Below, piece by piece: positions 1-8,946 of a stretch of DNA of 64,000 nt. The stretch lies in NCBI GenBank assembly GCA_016713675.1, contig JADJOS010000004.1:124001-188000 (forward strand). The letters are read 5' to 3'. The notes under the pieces were generated by a model that was not told the DNA's origin, made no database searches, and saw only the letters and a program-made list of their open reading frames with translations. Position numbers and translations under genes: made by a program. Positions within the stretch are counted from its first letter, which is position 1. Each line of letters opens with the position of its first letter. Origin of the DNA: Acidobacteriota bacterium (GTDB lineage: Bacteria > Acidobacteriota > Blastocatellia > Pyrinomonadales > Pyrinomonadaceae).

Positions 1-269
1 GATTCGATAGTGATTTCTTCGGGCAACAGGAAAAGCGTGAATATTCGATTGAAGAGTGAACCGTAAACCCAGACCTCAAGATGAACTCCCGCCTCGTTCT
101 GAGTGATCTCGAGTTTTGTCGGCAGGACGATCCAGCCGTTGCCCTTCTGATAGCGGCGTTTTTCGCCAAGGTCTTCGATCAGGTTAAATCCCTCGCTTAC
201 GGCCCAGCGTTCGACTGCCGGCCAAATATTTGTTGGAACTGAAAATTGGCGAATTGTTCGTGAATTCAT
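1..269 (-). CDS. Unknown protein, N-terminal part (cut by left edge)
   Basis: An open frame runs leftward from an ATG at 269 off the left edge, giving 89 codons with no stop. It begins MNSRTIRQFSVPTNIWP and has a mixed charged and aromatic composition without an N-terminal signal. The last visible stretch, rich in Leu, Phe and Ile (FTLFLLPEE), could be a buried strand or the start of a membrane segment. I do not recognise the family. It is divergent from the HNH gene, with 188 bp between the two starts. Confidence 0.5.
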   Translation of the reverse strand, partial: MNSRTIRQFSVPTNIWPAVERWAVSEGFNLIEDLGEKRRYQKGNGWIVLPTKLEITQNEAGVHLEVWVYGSLFNRIFTLFLLPEEITIE

Positions 270-457
270 AAGATCCTCTATAAAAAGCTCTTGTAGATAC
301 GAAAACGAAAATAATTTAATACATACGCATATCTTTTGTCGAGAGCCGCTAAATTGCCTGACATATGGTTTTACTTTTCTGTTACGCAACAAGATATAGT
401 CCTTGCGTTTAACACCGTTTGATATTACATTACCAAAAGAATAATAAGGAGGAGTGA

Positions 458-1027
458 GTGTTGCTAACTAGTCGTGTTTTACTGTTGAATTTTTCGTACG
501 AGCCGCTCGGAACCGTGGGCGTGGCTCGTGCTGTTTGTTTATGGTTTCGCGGAGCGATCACTGTCGAAGAAAACGACGGCGACAATGTTCTCCATTCCCC
601 TTCGACAACCTTTCCAGTTCCGTCGGTCGTTCGTCTACGTCATTATGTACATGTTCGTCGAAATAACCGCGAAACTACCATGAAACGTGCCCGCATCTAC
701 ATCCGCGACCGTTACCGGTGCCAGTACTGCGGTGAGCACAAACATGCTAAGGAATTGACGCTCGATCACATCTTCCCGCGTGCCCAAGGCGGCGAAAGCA
801 CACCGCACAATCTGGTGTCGGCGTGTGTAAAGTGTAATCAGCGAAAAGGAAACCGTACGCCTGAACAGGCCCGTATGCCACTCTTGACTTCGCAAAAACT
901 GCTCCGTCTCGGCCTTGATCATGTACTTCTGTGTCATTACGCGGAAAACCGACCCGAATGGCGTAAGTACTTGTTCATGGACGAATTTGACGCGATCCAG
1001 GAAACAAACGAAGCAATGGCTGCGTAG
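458..1027 (+). CDS. HNH endonuclease family protein
   Basis: A 189-residue protein with a clear HNH nuclease module at about residues 85-135. It has CQYCG and a later CVKC pair, the usual zinc-finger cysteines of this subtype, framing LTLDHIFPRAQGG (the DH of the beta-beta-alpha metal finger) and HNLVSACVKCNQRKG. The first 80 residues form a separate unnamed domain usual in stand-alone bacterial HNH proteins of this size. The start is probably GTG at 458: AAGGAGGAG at 446-454 lies just upstream, and TTG at 461 is the alternative. Family members cut or nick nucleic acid, but the substrate cannot be told here. No restriction methylase or phage gene is adjacent. Confidence 0.85.
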   Translation: MLLTSRVLLLNFSYEPLGTVGVARAVCLWFRGAITVEENDGDNVLHSPSTTFPVPSVVRLRHYVHVRRNNRETTMKRARIYIRDRYRCQYCGEHKHAKELTLDHIFPRAQGGESTPHNLVSACVKCNQRKGNRTPEQARMPLLTSQKLLRLGLDHVLLCHYAENRPEWRKYLFMDEFDAIQETNEAMAA

Positions 1028-1098
1028 TTAGTTTTAGGCTATTTAGTTATAAGTAAGCGGAATGATCGAGACTTGATCTTGATCATTTTGCTTTTTTT

Positions 1099-1563
1099 AT
1101 GGTGAAAGAAATGGAATTGAGATACAAAAACGAAGAAGAGATAGCCGAGGTCGTTCGAACATTTGAGGACGCCTCGATCAGCCGTGACGCATGGAAACAC
1201 GCTGAGCACTTGACCGTTGCTCTTCATTACGTGTCAATGCACGACATTGATATGGCAACCGTGAAGATGCGTGACGGGATATTTAAATTGCTGACCAAGG
1301 GCTTTGAGGTAGATCTTTCAAAAGAAATGCCTTATCACGAAACGCTGACGGTATTTTGGATGCGGACGGTCGCGGAATTTAACGCGGCGAAGAACGGCAG
1401 TTCAATATTGGAAAGAGCGAATGATCTGGTCGCGACATTCGACAAAGATCATCCGCTCAAATTCTACTCACGAGAGTATCTTTTTTCAGACGATGCTCGG
1501 GCTAGTTATGTTGAACCCGACCTGTCCGTCTATAGTTCGCCAAAGCACGAGACCCAATCATAA
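1099..1563 (+). CDS. Conserved hypothetical protein with His/Glu motifs
   Basis: A 154-residue soluble, mostly helical protein with no signal peptide. It contains KHAEHLTVALHYV (about 34-46) and later YHETLTVFW (about 79-87). This spaced His/Glu pattern recalls a small widespread uncharacterised family with a HxxH-type first helix and a YHET second motif. The histidines could bind a metal, but that is inference. An in-frame ATG at 1111 is an equally possible start, and neither has a clear ribosome binding site. The 3' end overlaps the convergent protease-like gene by about 30 bases. Confidence 0.65.
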   Translation: MVKEMELRYKNEEEIAEVVRTFEDASISRDAWKHAEHLTVALHYVSMHDIDMATVKMRDGIFKLLTKGFEVDLSKEMPYHETLTVFWMRTVAEFNAAKNGSSILERANDLVATFDKDHPLKFYSREYLFSDDARASYVEPDLSVYSSPKHETQS

Positions 1564-2072
1564 TAGTTGTTTCGATGAACACCGGCCCAAACAGCCCCAA
1601 CCGAGTTGTAATCCGCCAGGCCGCGGGAGATATGTTTGCCGGTCCAATCAGCTCCGGTGTGGGCTCGATGCTGCGGTTCCATAGCACGAACGTCAGCCCA
1701 CGAAGCGTCTCCGGAGATCTCATAGATCACATTGACATGCCGCTTATTGGTTCCAAGTTCGGTGAACGCAGTGTAGATCGGGCCGCACATCAGGAGGTCT
1801 CTCACTTTGTCGTATGTAAACGACGTTGCGTTGGGAAATTCGTGCAGGTACATTCCGTTTTCGTTGATAAGATACTTCATATCTGCGTCAGGCATTCCGC
1901 CCTGCTGGGTCGCCCGTGCTTTGTAGCGATCCCAAAGTTTGGTCTGCGACGCATTGATCGACATCGCTGCCTTGTACCACCATTTCAAACTTGCCGCCCA
2001 ACAGGCCATGTCGTTGATCTGTCGAACAGCCGAGATGTGTCGATATTTACTCAAAATTATGATGCCTCCCAT
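1530..2072 (-). CDS. AvrRpt2-like (C70) papain-fold cysteine protease
   Basis: A 180-residue protein with a papain-like arrangement: Gln (RQIND, oxyanion position) followed by the nucleophile motif ACWAAS at about 23-28, then a candidate catalytic His in KRHVNVIYEI at about 109-118. This spacing and the overall size match the AvrRpt2/C70-like family, known from plant-pathogen effectors but also found in many environmental bacteria. No secretion signal is visible. A GGGAGG motif lies inside the first codons, so translation may start at TTG 2054 (SKYRHIS...) rather than ATG 2072. Its last bases overlap the convergent gene. The catalytic Asp/Asn is not assigned with confidence. Confidence 0.6.
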   Translation of the reverse strand: MGGIIILSKYRHISAVRQINDMACWAASLKWWYKAAMSINASQTKLWDRYKARATQQGGMPDADMKYLINENGMYLHEFPNATSFTYDKVRDLLMCGPIYTAFTELGTNKRHVNVIYEISGDASWADVRAMEPQHRAHTGADWTGKHISRGLADYNSVGAVWAGVHRNNYYDWVSCFGEL

Positions 2073-2211
2073 TGAAAAGTGCTTTTGATTCGATCGTGAT
2101 CGATCTTAAGCGAAATATTAGGACGGGCGTTCAAAGGAATTTTGCTGAACGTGCCAAGATCAAATTAATTATGTGACGGCACTCGATGTCAGAGTTCGAG
2201 CAACAAAACGG

Positions 2212-2217
2212 TATAAT
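2212..2217 (+). promoter_or_regulatory. Candidate -10 box upstream of cysS
   Basis: A perfect TATAAT lies about 30 bases upstream of the cysS start. No good -35 box is found at normal spacing; the best candidate, TGTCAG, is 19 bases away. This is a weak assignment resting on the -10 match and its position. Confidence 0.35.
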
Positions 2218-2246
2218 AAGCATTATCAACTGACAAAATAGAAATT

Positions 2247-3647
2247 ATGCTCAGATTTTACAACACATTATCCAGACAGGTCGAAGATTTTGTTCCGCTG
2301 GAAAGCGGTAAGGTGCGGATGTATATCTGCGGCCCGACGGTTTGGAATTTTGCTCATATCGGCAATTTTCGGACATTCATCTTTGGCGATGTTCTAAGGC
2401 GCTATTTGAAATTCAAGGGCTTCAGTCTGACGCACGTCATGAACCTGACCGACATCGACGACCGGATCATCAACGAGGCGGCGGCCCGGAATATCAGTAT
2501 CGACGAATTTACCGAGCCATTTGCCCAATATTTTCTTGAGGATTTTGACGCTCTCGGCAACGAGCGGCCGGAGATAATTCCGCGTGCGACGCACCATATT
2601 GCGGAAATGATCGATATTATTTCAACATTGCTTGCAAACGGCCACGCGTACGAATCCGACGGTTCGATCTACTACCGCATCACTGCGTTTCCTGAGTACG
2701 GCAAGCTGTCGAAGATCAGTTTCTCCGGCAACCGCGACGGCGGCAGCGAACGCATCGATACCGATAAATACGATAAGGAAGACGCACGCGACTTTGCCCT
2801 ATGGAAGCTGGTCGGCGAAGACGAACAGCCGGGCTGGGACGCACCGTTCGGACGAGGCCGTCCGGGTTGGCATATCGAGTGCTCAGCGATGGCGATGAAA
2901 TACCTAGGCGAGACCTTCGACCTCCACGCCGGCGGCCAGGACCTGCAATTTCCGCATCATGAGAACGAGATCGCCCAGAGCGAGGGAGCGACCGGTAAAC
3001 AGTTTGCAAAGTACTGGATCCACAGCGAATTTCTCAAGATCGACGACGTGACAATGTCCAAATCAAAGGGCAATTTTTTCACCTTCCGCGATCTTATCGC
3101 ACAAGGCTATTCACCGCTCGCGATCAGGTATCTATTGCTTTCAGTTCCCTACCGTAAGCAGTTGAATTTCACATTTGAAGGACTGCAAGGTGCAGAAACA
3201 ACAACTGAACGGTTACGAAATTTCCGATCATTGGTCAAGGATGCCAGAACCGAAGAAGGTTCGCTTCCATCCGCCGCCGCATCGGTGAAAACAGCTCTAA
3301 CGGATTTTGAATCTGCGATGGACGACGACCTGAACACTGCCGCCGCATTGGCATCTGTTCACGATATGGTACGTGAGATAAATACCATCATGGCTGCCGG
3401 GGATTTGCGGGAAGATGATAGAACCGCAATTCTCTACGCGATCGCAACGTTCGATTCGCTCCTCGGCATTTTCGGAACCGAATCGACCGAGATCCTCGAT
3501 GCCGACATCGACGCTCTGATAGCCGAACGTCAAGCATCTCGTCAAAACCGCGACTTCGCCCGGTCAGACGAGATCCGCGACGAACTCGCCGCGAAAGGCA
3601 TCATTTTGGAAGACACCAAAGAAGGCGTTAGGTGGAAACGTAAATAG
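2247..3647 (+). CDS. cysS: Cysteinyl-tRNA synthetase
   Basis: Charges tRNA-Cys with cysteine in the cytoplasm (class I synthetase). At 466 residues the length is typical. Visible signatures are CGPTVWNFAHIGN (zinc-ligand Cys28 and the HIGH-type motif at 37-40), GRPGWHIECSAMA and HHENEIAQSEG (further zinc ligands and the cysteine pocket), and the KMSKS-type loop TMSKSKGN at about 269-276. The C-terminal helical DALR-like region ends in a stretch rich in Arg and Asp (FARSDEIRDELAAKGI), standard for the family. The gene is alone on its strand and ends 5 bases before the stop of the convergent glycosyltransferase gene. Confidence 0.97.
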   Translation: MLRFYNTLSRQVEDFVPLESGKVRMYICGPTVWNFAHIGNFRTFIFGDVLRRYLKFKGFSLTHVMNLTDIDDRIINEAAARNISIDEFTEPFAQYFLEDFDALGNERPEIIPRATHHIAEMIDIISTLLANGHAYESDGSIYYRITAFPEYGKLSKISFSGNRDGGSERIDTDKYDKEDARDFALWKLVGEDEQPGWDAPFGRGRPGWHIECSAMAMKYLGETFDLHAGGQDLQFPHHENEIAQSEGATGKQFAKYWIHSEFLKIDDVTMSKSKGNFFTFRDLIAQGYSPLAIRYLLLSVPYRKQLNFTFEGLQGAETTTERLRNFRSLVKDARTEEGSLPSAAASVKTALTDFESAMDDDLNTAAALASVHDMVREINTIMAAGDLREDDRTAILYAIATFDSLLGIFGTESTEILDADIDALIAERQASRQNRDFARSDEIRDELAAKGIILEDTKEGVRWKRK

Positions 3648-3652
3648 AAGTA

Positions 3653-5173
3653 TTATTTTTCCTTTGAAAATTCAACCAGCACTGCTTGTTCGCTATTCGC
3701 GTCGATGATCTTGGCTTCTCCGACGTTGTAGCCTCGAACGCGAAGATCGTCGATAAACGCGGCATTCGGGTCCCAGTACTTTGTCCTGAATGCGATCCAA
3801 AACTGCTTCTCGTTCAATTCATCGATCGAAACGGTCTGGACCGATTCGAATCCGCGAGGCAGGAAATAGGCTTTATCCTCTTTTACGCCGTTCAGACCAT
3901 CGACACGGACGATCCTGCGTTCGGGCAACTGCCTGTTCGCGAACCAAAGATGATAAGCGACGAGGTCTTCGCCGGTGTAGATTGCGGCGTTGGCAGGCAG
4001 ACCGCTGGTCACCGTCAACGGATCCCACGCACACCAGGAATATTGCGCCGTTTCTCTCTGAGCGGTCAGAACGACCGCGTAGGCGGTAAACAACACGAGC
4101 AGTGAGAGCACACCGATTCGCACCGCTTTTTGTTCCACTTCACACACAGCGATCGCTAAAAGTATCGCTAGTGGAACAAAAATAACGATCAAATGCCGCG
4201 TTCCCCAAATAGAATGCGGCAACAGCCAACTTGCGGCAAACGCAATAAACACAGGCATTCCGGCAAATATTACCAGCATCCAAAGCTGCTCTGAGTCAGA
4301 CGAGGTTTTGTTCCTGTTCCACCTCACACAAAAAAGTGTTGCACCGGCCGTTAGTATCAGCAGGACTGGCAGTGAGACCTTGTAGATCGAATATGGAACT
4401 GCGTTGCTCGTCGCAAAATAGAGCGGCTCGACCAAGCTCAATATCAGCTGCACAATATTCGCGGGCATTGGCTTTTGCATCCAGCCAATGTTCTGTCCGA
4501 CCTCAGCTCCGGCCCTCGCGTAACTCATGACCATGATCGCCCACGGCAAAAATGCCAGCAGCGTCGACCCGAACATTAACAATATCGCCCGTATTTTGAT
4601 TCGTTGAAACAACAAGATCGCAGCTACCTCGCTAAAAACCACAAACCATCCAAAATAGTGGCTGTAGACCATTAAAACGTTAACTATGATCAATGGAACC
4701 AGACTTTTTCCCTTAATAAAATAACGGGCAAACAACCATATCGAGAACAGCGAAATGCACATCAACAGGCTGTACATTCGGACTTCCTGAGCATATTTGA
4801 TCAGGGAGCCATTGAAAGCGATGAAAAACAACGCCAAGACGGTCACCGAGCGTCCGCTCTTCATCTCTCGCATCAATAGAAGGAAAGGAACGAGTGCAGC
4901 AGCGGAGAAAATGACCGGCAGCAGGCGAAGCCAAAAAACACTCTCGCCGCCGATGCCGATCCAGAGTTTTAACAGAAAATAGAAAAGCGGAGGGTGAATG
5001 AGATCCTGTGCGACGAACGAAAGGATCGAGCTCCAGGAATGCGTCGCCGCATGAACGCTAAATATCTCGTCGAACCAAAGACACGACGCCGTCAATCGCC
5101 ACAGTCGTGCCGCAATATAGGCGATCGCCAAACCAACGATCACCGTTGTTGAGATCGCACGGTTCTTCGACAT
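3653..5173 (-). CDS. Membrane glycosyltransferase, PMT/ArnT-like (GT39/GT83 fold)
   Basis: A 506-residue polytopic membrane protein with about ten hydrophobic segments and a C-terminal soluble domain of roughly 120 residues. After the first membrane helix comes WFDEIFSVHAA, the acidic Asp-Glu motif of the first periplasmic loop in polyprenyl-phosphate-sugar glycosyltransferases, then HPPLFYFLLK, also typical. Family members move a sugar from a lipid carrier to a protein or glycolipid on the outer face of the inner membrane. Donor and acceptor are unknown. The start codon directly abuts the stop of the cysteine dioxygenase gene, so the two are almost certainly cotranscribed. Confidence 0.8.
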   Translation of the reverse strand: MSKNRAISTTVIVGLAIAYIAARLWRLTASCLWFDEIFSVHAATHSWSSILSFVAQDLIHPPLFYFLLKLWIGIGGESVFWLRLLPVIFSAAALVPFLLLMREMKSGRSVTVLALFFIAFNGSLIKYAQEVRMYSLLMCISLFSIWLFARYFIKGKSLVPLIIVNVLMVYSHYFGWFVVFSEVAAILLFQRIKIRAILLMFGSTLLAFLPWAIMVMSYARAGAEVGQNIGWMQKPMPANIVQLILSLVEPLYFATSNAVPYSIYKVSLPVLLILTAGATLFCVRWNRNKTSSDSEQLWMLVIFAGMPVFIAFAASWLLPHSIWGTRHLIVIFVPLAILLAIAVCEVEQKAVRIGVLSLLVLFTAYAVVLTAQRETAQYSWCAWDPLTVTSGLPANAAIYTGEDLVAYHLWFANRQLPERRIVRVDGLNGVKEDKAYFLPRGFESVQTVSIDELNEKQFWIAFRTKYWDPNAAFIDDLRVRGYNVGEAKIIDANSEQAVLVEFSKEK

Positions 5174-5743
5174 TTAAAGTGTTACGCCGTCGCAAAGCTT
5201 GCCGTCGATGCTCGTATAAAACAGCGGAACGGTCTTGAATGTATCTGTATCGCGGCAATAAGAACGGCAGCTTGCGTAAGGTTTTGAATAGACGTGAATG
5301 CTGACCGCTCGTTCGTCGAATTCGGCAAGATTCAGTATCTGGTGGACAGGCTCTTCGAGTTCGACCTTGGCAGCGAGGCAATCGGACAGTTCGAACGAAT
5401 CGGTCTCGATCAGTTTGCAATAGCCGCGGGACTCATCCATCGCAGCGACGGCAAAATTCTGACCGCGAAGCCGTCCGACCGGCACGGTCATCCAGCAACG
5501 CTGTTCCGAGTGGTTATGCACGCGCGAAACCTGGCCCTTTTCCCAGCAAATAGCCATCATTTCAAAACGTGCATCTTTGTATATCAGGTTGCGGGTGTAA
5601 AATTTCGGGCTCCAATGAAAATATTTGGAAATAGTATCGACGTCGACCGGATTTGCACCAAGAAATTCATAAACGTTCTGACAAATGAATTCTGCGTCGG
5701 GAATCTCCCGCAGGCCTTCGATAATGTTGTCGACTGAGTTCAT
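5174..5743 (-). CDS. Cysteine dioxygenase-like cupin
   Basis: Oxidises L-cysteine to cysteine sulfinate with O2 and one Fe(II). With the start at ATG 5743 the protein has 189 residues, normal for bacterial enzymes. The open frame extends further upstream but would then overlap the SGNH gene. The iron-binding triad is visible as VHNH (His76, His78) and SIH (His150). Cys83 in QRCWMTVPVG sits where the Cys-Tyr crosslink cysteine is found, with a candidate partner tyrosine near residue 162 (SYCRDT). It lies between the SGNH hydrolase and the glycosyltransferase in a leftward operon. A related thiol dioxygenase activity is possible. Confidence 0.88.
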   Translation of the reverse strand: MNSVDNIIEGLREIPDAEFICQNVYEFLGANPVDVDTISKYFHWSPKFYTRNLIYKDARFEMMAICWEKGQVSRVHNHSEQRCWMTVPVGRLRGQNFAVAAMDESRGYCKLIETDSFELSDCLAAKVELEEPVHQILNLAEFDERAVSIHVYSKPYASCRSYCRDTDTFKTVPLFYTSIDGKLCDGVTL

Positions 5744-5804
5744 AGGTGAGTTTGTCCAAGCGTAAAAATACCAAAGCCGGCATCTCGAATCAAATCGTTG
5801 ATCT

Positions 5805-6938
5805 TTAATAAAGACCGTTGTAGTAGACTCGTTTGATCTCGGTCTTTGTACATTTACCATCGACGAGTGGATCACCCGTTTCTTTGCAGCACGGTTGGAA
5901 CCGGCTGCAGCTTAACCCTTCTTTCATAAACTGAGCAAGTTTGTTCTGCCCTGTTGCCGAAGGATGAAAGCAGTCGCAGCATGAGATCTGGTCAGCGTTG
6001 AATTTGTACATCCACGGCCCGTCGCTGTAAACAAAGTTCGTTCCCGCGGCCTTGACGGCACCACCGACGACCTCGCCTCCGATGAACACGACCCGCGAAT
6101 TGCCGCCGTCCGGTATGAGTGCGTATTCGGCCGTTACGCTCTTTAAGATATCGCGGTAGGCCTTCATCGTGGTGTAGGTATCGACGATCCTTGTTGCCGA
6201 GCAATCCGATGTCAGTGAACCGCAAATATTAACGACGCCCCAAAGGAACTGGCACGTGCCGGCAAGTTGGCAATTGGCCTTCGCTCCGAAATTGCACAAT
6301 TGCGAAACCCGAACAGGAGCCGCGACGCCAATGCGTGTATCGGGAACGGCCATTAGCAGCTCAAGCCCTTTCCGAAACTCGCGTTCGAATGATTCTGCCT
6401 TTGTTTTGCAGTAATTTCCGGGATCAAGGTCGCCGCTCGAACATGACGCATTGGTCTTGTTGACCGAACCGGAGCAGCTATCATTGTGACCCATAAAAAC
6501 CGCGGCCATTCGCGGCCCGGTTTGTCCATTGAGGTAGGTCTTTATGTTGTTCGATTGGTTTACAAAATCCGAGATCATCTTGGCGCCCGAAGCTGCGTGA
6601 TTCGGGTTTGGGGCTGCGAGGTTTAGGCCAAGCGTACATTCAATACGTTCAAGAAAGCTAAAAACGCCTTCTGAGCCAACGGCACAAAGATTCGAACCAT
6701 GCGTATCGCTTGACAACCAATTGTAATTTTCCTGATCACCGTTCGAGCAAGGAAACGCACTCCCGGCATTGAACCCTTTCGAGATACTGTCGCCGGCAAC
6801 GTCGATCGCACGGATATTCAGCTGCGCGTAAACGTTCACCGAGTTAACGAAAACGATCACAAGGGTTACGACAAAAAAGTGTATTGATGTTTTCAGAACG
6901 TCAACCTCGCACAATTGAGAAAAAATTGAATCGCTCAA
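5805..6938 (-). CDS. Secreted SGNH/GDSL-type hydrolase
   Basis: A 377-residue esterase or phospholipase-like protein. It shows block I GDSISKG (nucleophile Ser51), block III GHNDSC (Asn152) and block V DCFHPSATG (Asp322, His325), the complete catalytic set, in an arrangement close to phospholipase-B-type members. The N terminus has a hydrophobic stretch (FFVVTLVIVFVNSVNVYAQ) reading as a signal peptide. Many cysteines (about 20) suggest an oxidised, disulfide-rich exported protein, which fits its position directly after dsbD. The start is TTG at 6938, whose bases overlap the dsbD TGA stop, pointing to translational coupling. A second TTG eight codons in is possible. The substrate is unknown. 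Confidence 0.8.
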   Translation of the reverse strand: MSDSIFSQLCEVDVLKTSIHFFVVTLVIVFVNSVNVYAQLNIRAIDVAGDSISKGFNAGSAFPCSNGDQENYNWLSSDTHGSNLCAVGSEGVFSFLERIECTLGLNLAAPNPNHAASGAKMISDFVNQSNNIKTYLNGQTGPRMAAVFMGHNDSCSGSVNKTNASCSSGDLDPGNYCKTKAESFEREFRKGLELLMAVPDTRIGVAAPVRVSQLCNFGAKANCQLAGTCQFLWGVVNICGSLTSDCSATRIVDTYTTMKAYRDILKSVTAEYALIPDGGNSRVVFIGGEVVGGAVKAAGTNFVYSDGPWMYKFNADQISCCDCFHPSATGQNKLAQFMKEGLSCSRFQPCCKETGDPLVDGKCTKTEIKRVYYNGLY

Positions 6939-8833
6939 TTCTTCTGCGCTTTCTGCAAAAAGTCAACAAACTCAGGTATGTTTCTAGTCAATCCCGGGAA
7001 GCTCGAAATGATCTTACCGTCGCCGTCGACGATCCCGTAAAAGGGCAAAGCAACCGTACCGAACATCTGCTGTTCCATTTCCTGCTGACGTTCATAGACT
7101 TCGCCGCTGCCATCGGTAAAAAGCTTAACGAGTACATATTTACTCATCTCAGCCTCGACCTCTTTCTTGGGAAAGACGTTTGCTTCCATCCAGCGGCAGT
7201 TAGTGCAGGTGTAACCGGTGAAATCGATGAAAACGAGTTTGTTCTCGTTTTTCGCCTTTGCGAGAGCCGCCGAATAGTCGTTGACGATCCACTTCACTGA
7301 CCCTTCACTTCTACCTGTGGATCTGACGGAGGAATCACTAAGATCAGGAGGCAGGAACGACTCGATCTCGCCAAGTTTGGCACCGAAAAGACCGGTCAAC
7401 AGATAGAAACTTAATGCAAGGCTGACAACCGCGGCAAACATTCGAAACGCTCCCAACCGTTCGGGTTTCGAATCATGTGAGAGCTGAAATTTCCCGAGCA
7501 GATAGATCGACAAAATAACTCCGATCGCGATCCAAACCGAAAGTACGACATCGCGGGTAAAAATTCCCCATTTCCAGACCAAGTCGACGTTTGAAATAAA
7601 TTTCATAGCCGCCGCAACCTCAAGAAAGCCCATCGCGACCTTTACCGAATTCATCCAGCCGCCAGCTCTCGGCAATTGCGAAAGCAGCTGCGGGGCAAGA
7701 GCAAGCACAAAGAACGGTAGAGCAAACACCGTCGAAAACACTAGCATCCCGATCAAGGGCAATTGCCAATCTCCTTGTGAAGCAGAAACCAGGATCGTGC
7801 CGACAAACGGCGATGTACAAGTAAACGATGTCAGCGTAAACGTCAGGCCCATAAGCAAAGCCCCGACAACGCCGCTGCCTTCGCCCTCTTTGCTTCGAGT
7901 CAGACTGTCAAGTTTGGTCAAAACACCCGCGGGTACCGTGATCTCATATGCTCCGAACAAATTAAATGCAAAAAACAGAAAAACTGTGGCGATCAGGATA
8001 TTTATCCACGGATTTGCCGCAAAAAGGTTGATCCCGGCCGCACCGACAAATATCGCGAGGAGCATTCCCAGAATGGTGAACGTCCCGATAATTCCGATCG
8101 AATAGATGGTCGCAAGTTTGACAGATTTGGCACGGCTGCCGGCTGCGTGATTAGTGAAATACGAGACCGTGATCGGTATCATCGGAAAAACGCACGGCGT
8201 CAGCAGTGACAACGCCCCGAGCGTGATCGCAAGCCATATAAACGTCCACAGATCCGCAGGCTGCTGGCTAGTCGTTAATGTTTTTTCGGTATTAGGAGCA
8301 GTCGGCGGCGACACCGACGGCACTTGACTGGTTGCGGCCTTTTTTACATCTTCGGATCCGGCAGTCGAGACACGAACCGTCTTTGGCGGTAGACAGCGCG
8401 TCGCATCGCACACTTGAAATCTTACGTCGATAGAGATGGCTTCGACCGAGGTCTCGGCGGTCGCCTTAAGTGGAATGTTGAACGTGGCCGAATTGTCAAA
8501 AAACAGCGTCTCAAGAGGCTTTCCGTCAATGATAAAATTGTTGTCAGGCTTGACGATCGGCTTGGTCGATCCGATCTTGCCGTTCACCTCGAACGGTTTG
8601 CCTTCGCTGACCTTGATCGTCGTCGCAAATGGTCCGCCCGGGGGCTGTTCCAGCGCGTAGAGATGCCAACCATTCTCTATCTCAGCCTTTAATGTGACCT
8701 TTATCAGGTCATTGGCCTTCAGAGACTTGATCCCGGCATCGGAGGAGAGCTTCCAACTCGTCGGATTTTGAGCAAATACGGCAGTCGAAAGGAGAATAAC
8801 ACCTAAAAATATTCGGAAAACCGTAATGCTCAT
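6935..8833 (-). CDS. dsbD: Thiol:disulfide interchange protein DsbD
   Basis: Carries reducing electrons from cytoplasmic thioredoxin across the inner membrane to periplasmic proteins. All three DsbD parts are present in 632 residues: a signal peptide (1-21) and an N-terminal immunoglobulin-like domain with the reactive pair Cys142/Cys147 (VCDATRC); a central domain of about eight membrane helices with LTPCVFPMIPITVSYF and SFTCTSPFVG, each bearing one redox cysteine; and a C-terminal thioredoxin-like domain with CTNC at 543-546. It is first in a leftward group with the SGNH hydrolase, cysteine dioxygenase and glycosyltransferase. The next gene is Cys-rich, so a supply of periplasmic reductant makes sense. 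Confidence 0.95.
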   Translation of the reverse strand: MSITVFRIFLGVILLSTAVFAQNPTSWKLSSDAGIKSLKANDLIKVTLKAEIENGWHLYALEQPPGGPFATTIKVSEGKPFEVNGKIGSTKPIVKPDNNFIIDGKPLETLFFDNSATFNIPLKATAETSVEAISIDVRFQVCDATRCLPPKTVRVSTAGSEDVKKAATSQVPSVSPPTAPNTEKTLTTSQQPADLWTFIWLAITLGALSLLTPCVFPMIPITVSYFTNHAAGSRAKSVKLATIYSIGIIGTFTILGMLLAIFVGAAGINLFAANPWINILIATVFLFFAFNLFGAYEITVPAGVLTKLDSLTRSKEGEGSGVVGALLMGLTFTLTSFTCTSPFVGTILVSASQGDWQLPLIGMLVFSTVFALPFFVLALAPQLLSQLPRAGGWMNSVKVAMGFLEVAAAMKFISNVDLVWKWGIFTRDVVLSVWIAIGVILSIYLLGKFQLSHDSKPERLGAFRMFAAVVSLALSFYLLTGLFGAKLGEIESFLPPDLSDSSVRSTGRSEGSVKWIVNDYSAALAKAKNENKLVFIDFTGYTCTNCRWMEANVFPKKEVEAEMSKYVLVKLFTDGSGEVYERQQEMEQQMFGTVALPFYGIVDGDGKIISSFPGLTRNIPEFVDFLQKAQKN

Positions 8834-8915
8834 AAAGCCTAAAATCTAAACCAAGACTATAACATTTTCGAGGTTTGCGGTATAGACTGCTGGTTCCGAA
8901 CTGCTGCAGCGTGCC

Positions 8916-8930
8916 ATTGGTATTACCAAT
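8916..8930. promoter_or_regulatory. PdhR/LldR-type (GntR family) operator candidate
   Basis: A perfect palindrome ATTGGT-ATT-ACCAAT lies 16 bases before the -35 box of the PDH promoter. Its half-sites and 3-base spacer match the published binding pattern of the GntR-family regulators PdhR and LldR (TTGGT-N3-ACCAA). A second overlapping repeat, ATTACCA-ATTG-TGGTAAT (8922-8939), extends the symmetry. Pyruvate or lactate control of the operon follows by analogy. No GntR gene is in this window. Confidence 0.6.
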
Positions 8931-8946
8931 TGTGGTAATGAATCTT

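Noticed and set aside
1575..2075. 166-codon plus-strand frame
   Set aside because: Antisense to the papain-fold protease gene; the minus-strand frame carries the catalytic motif.
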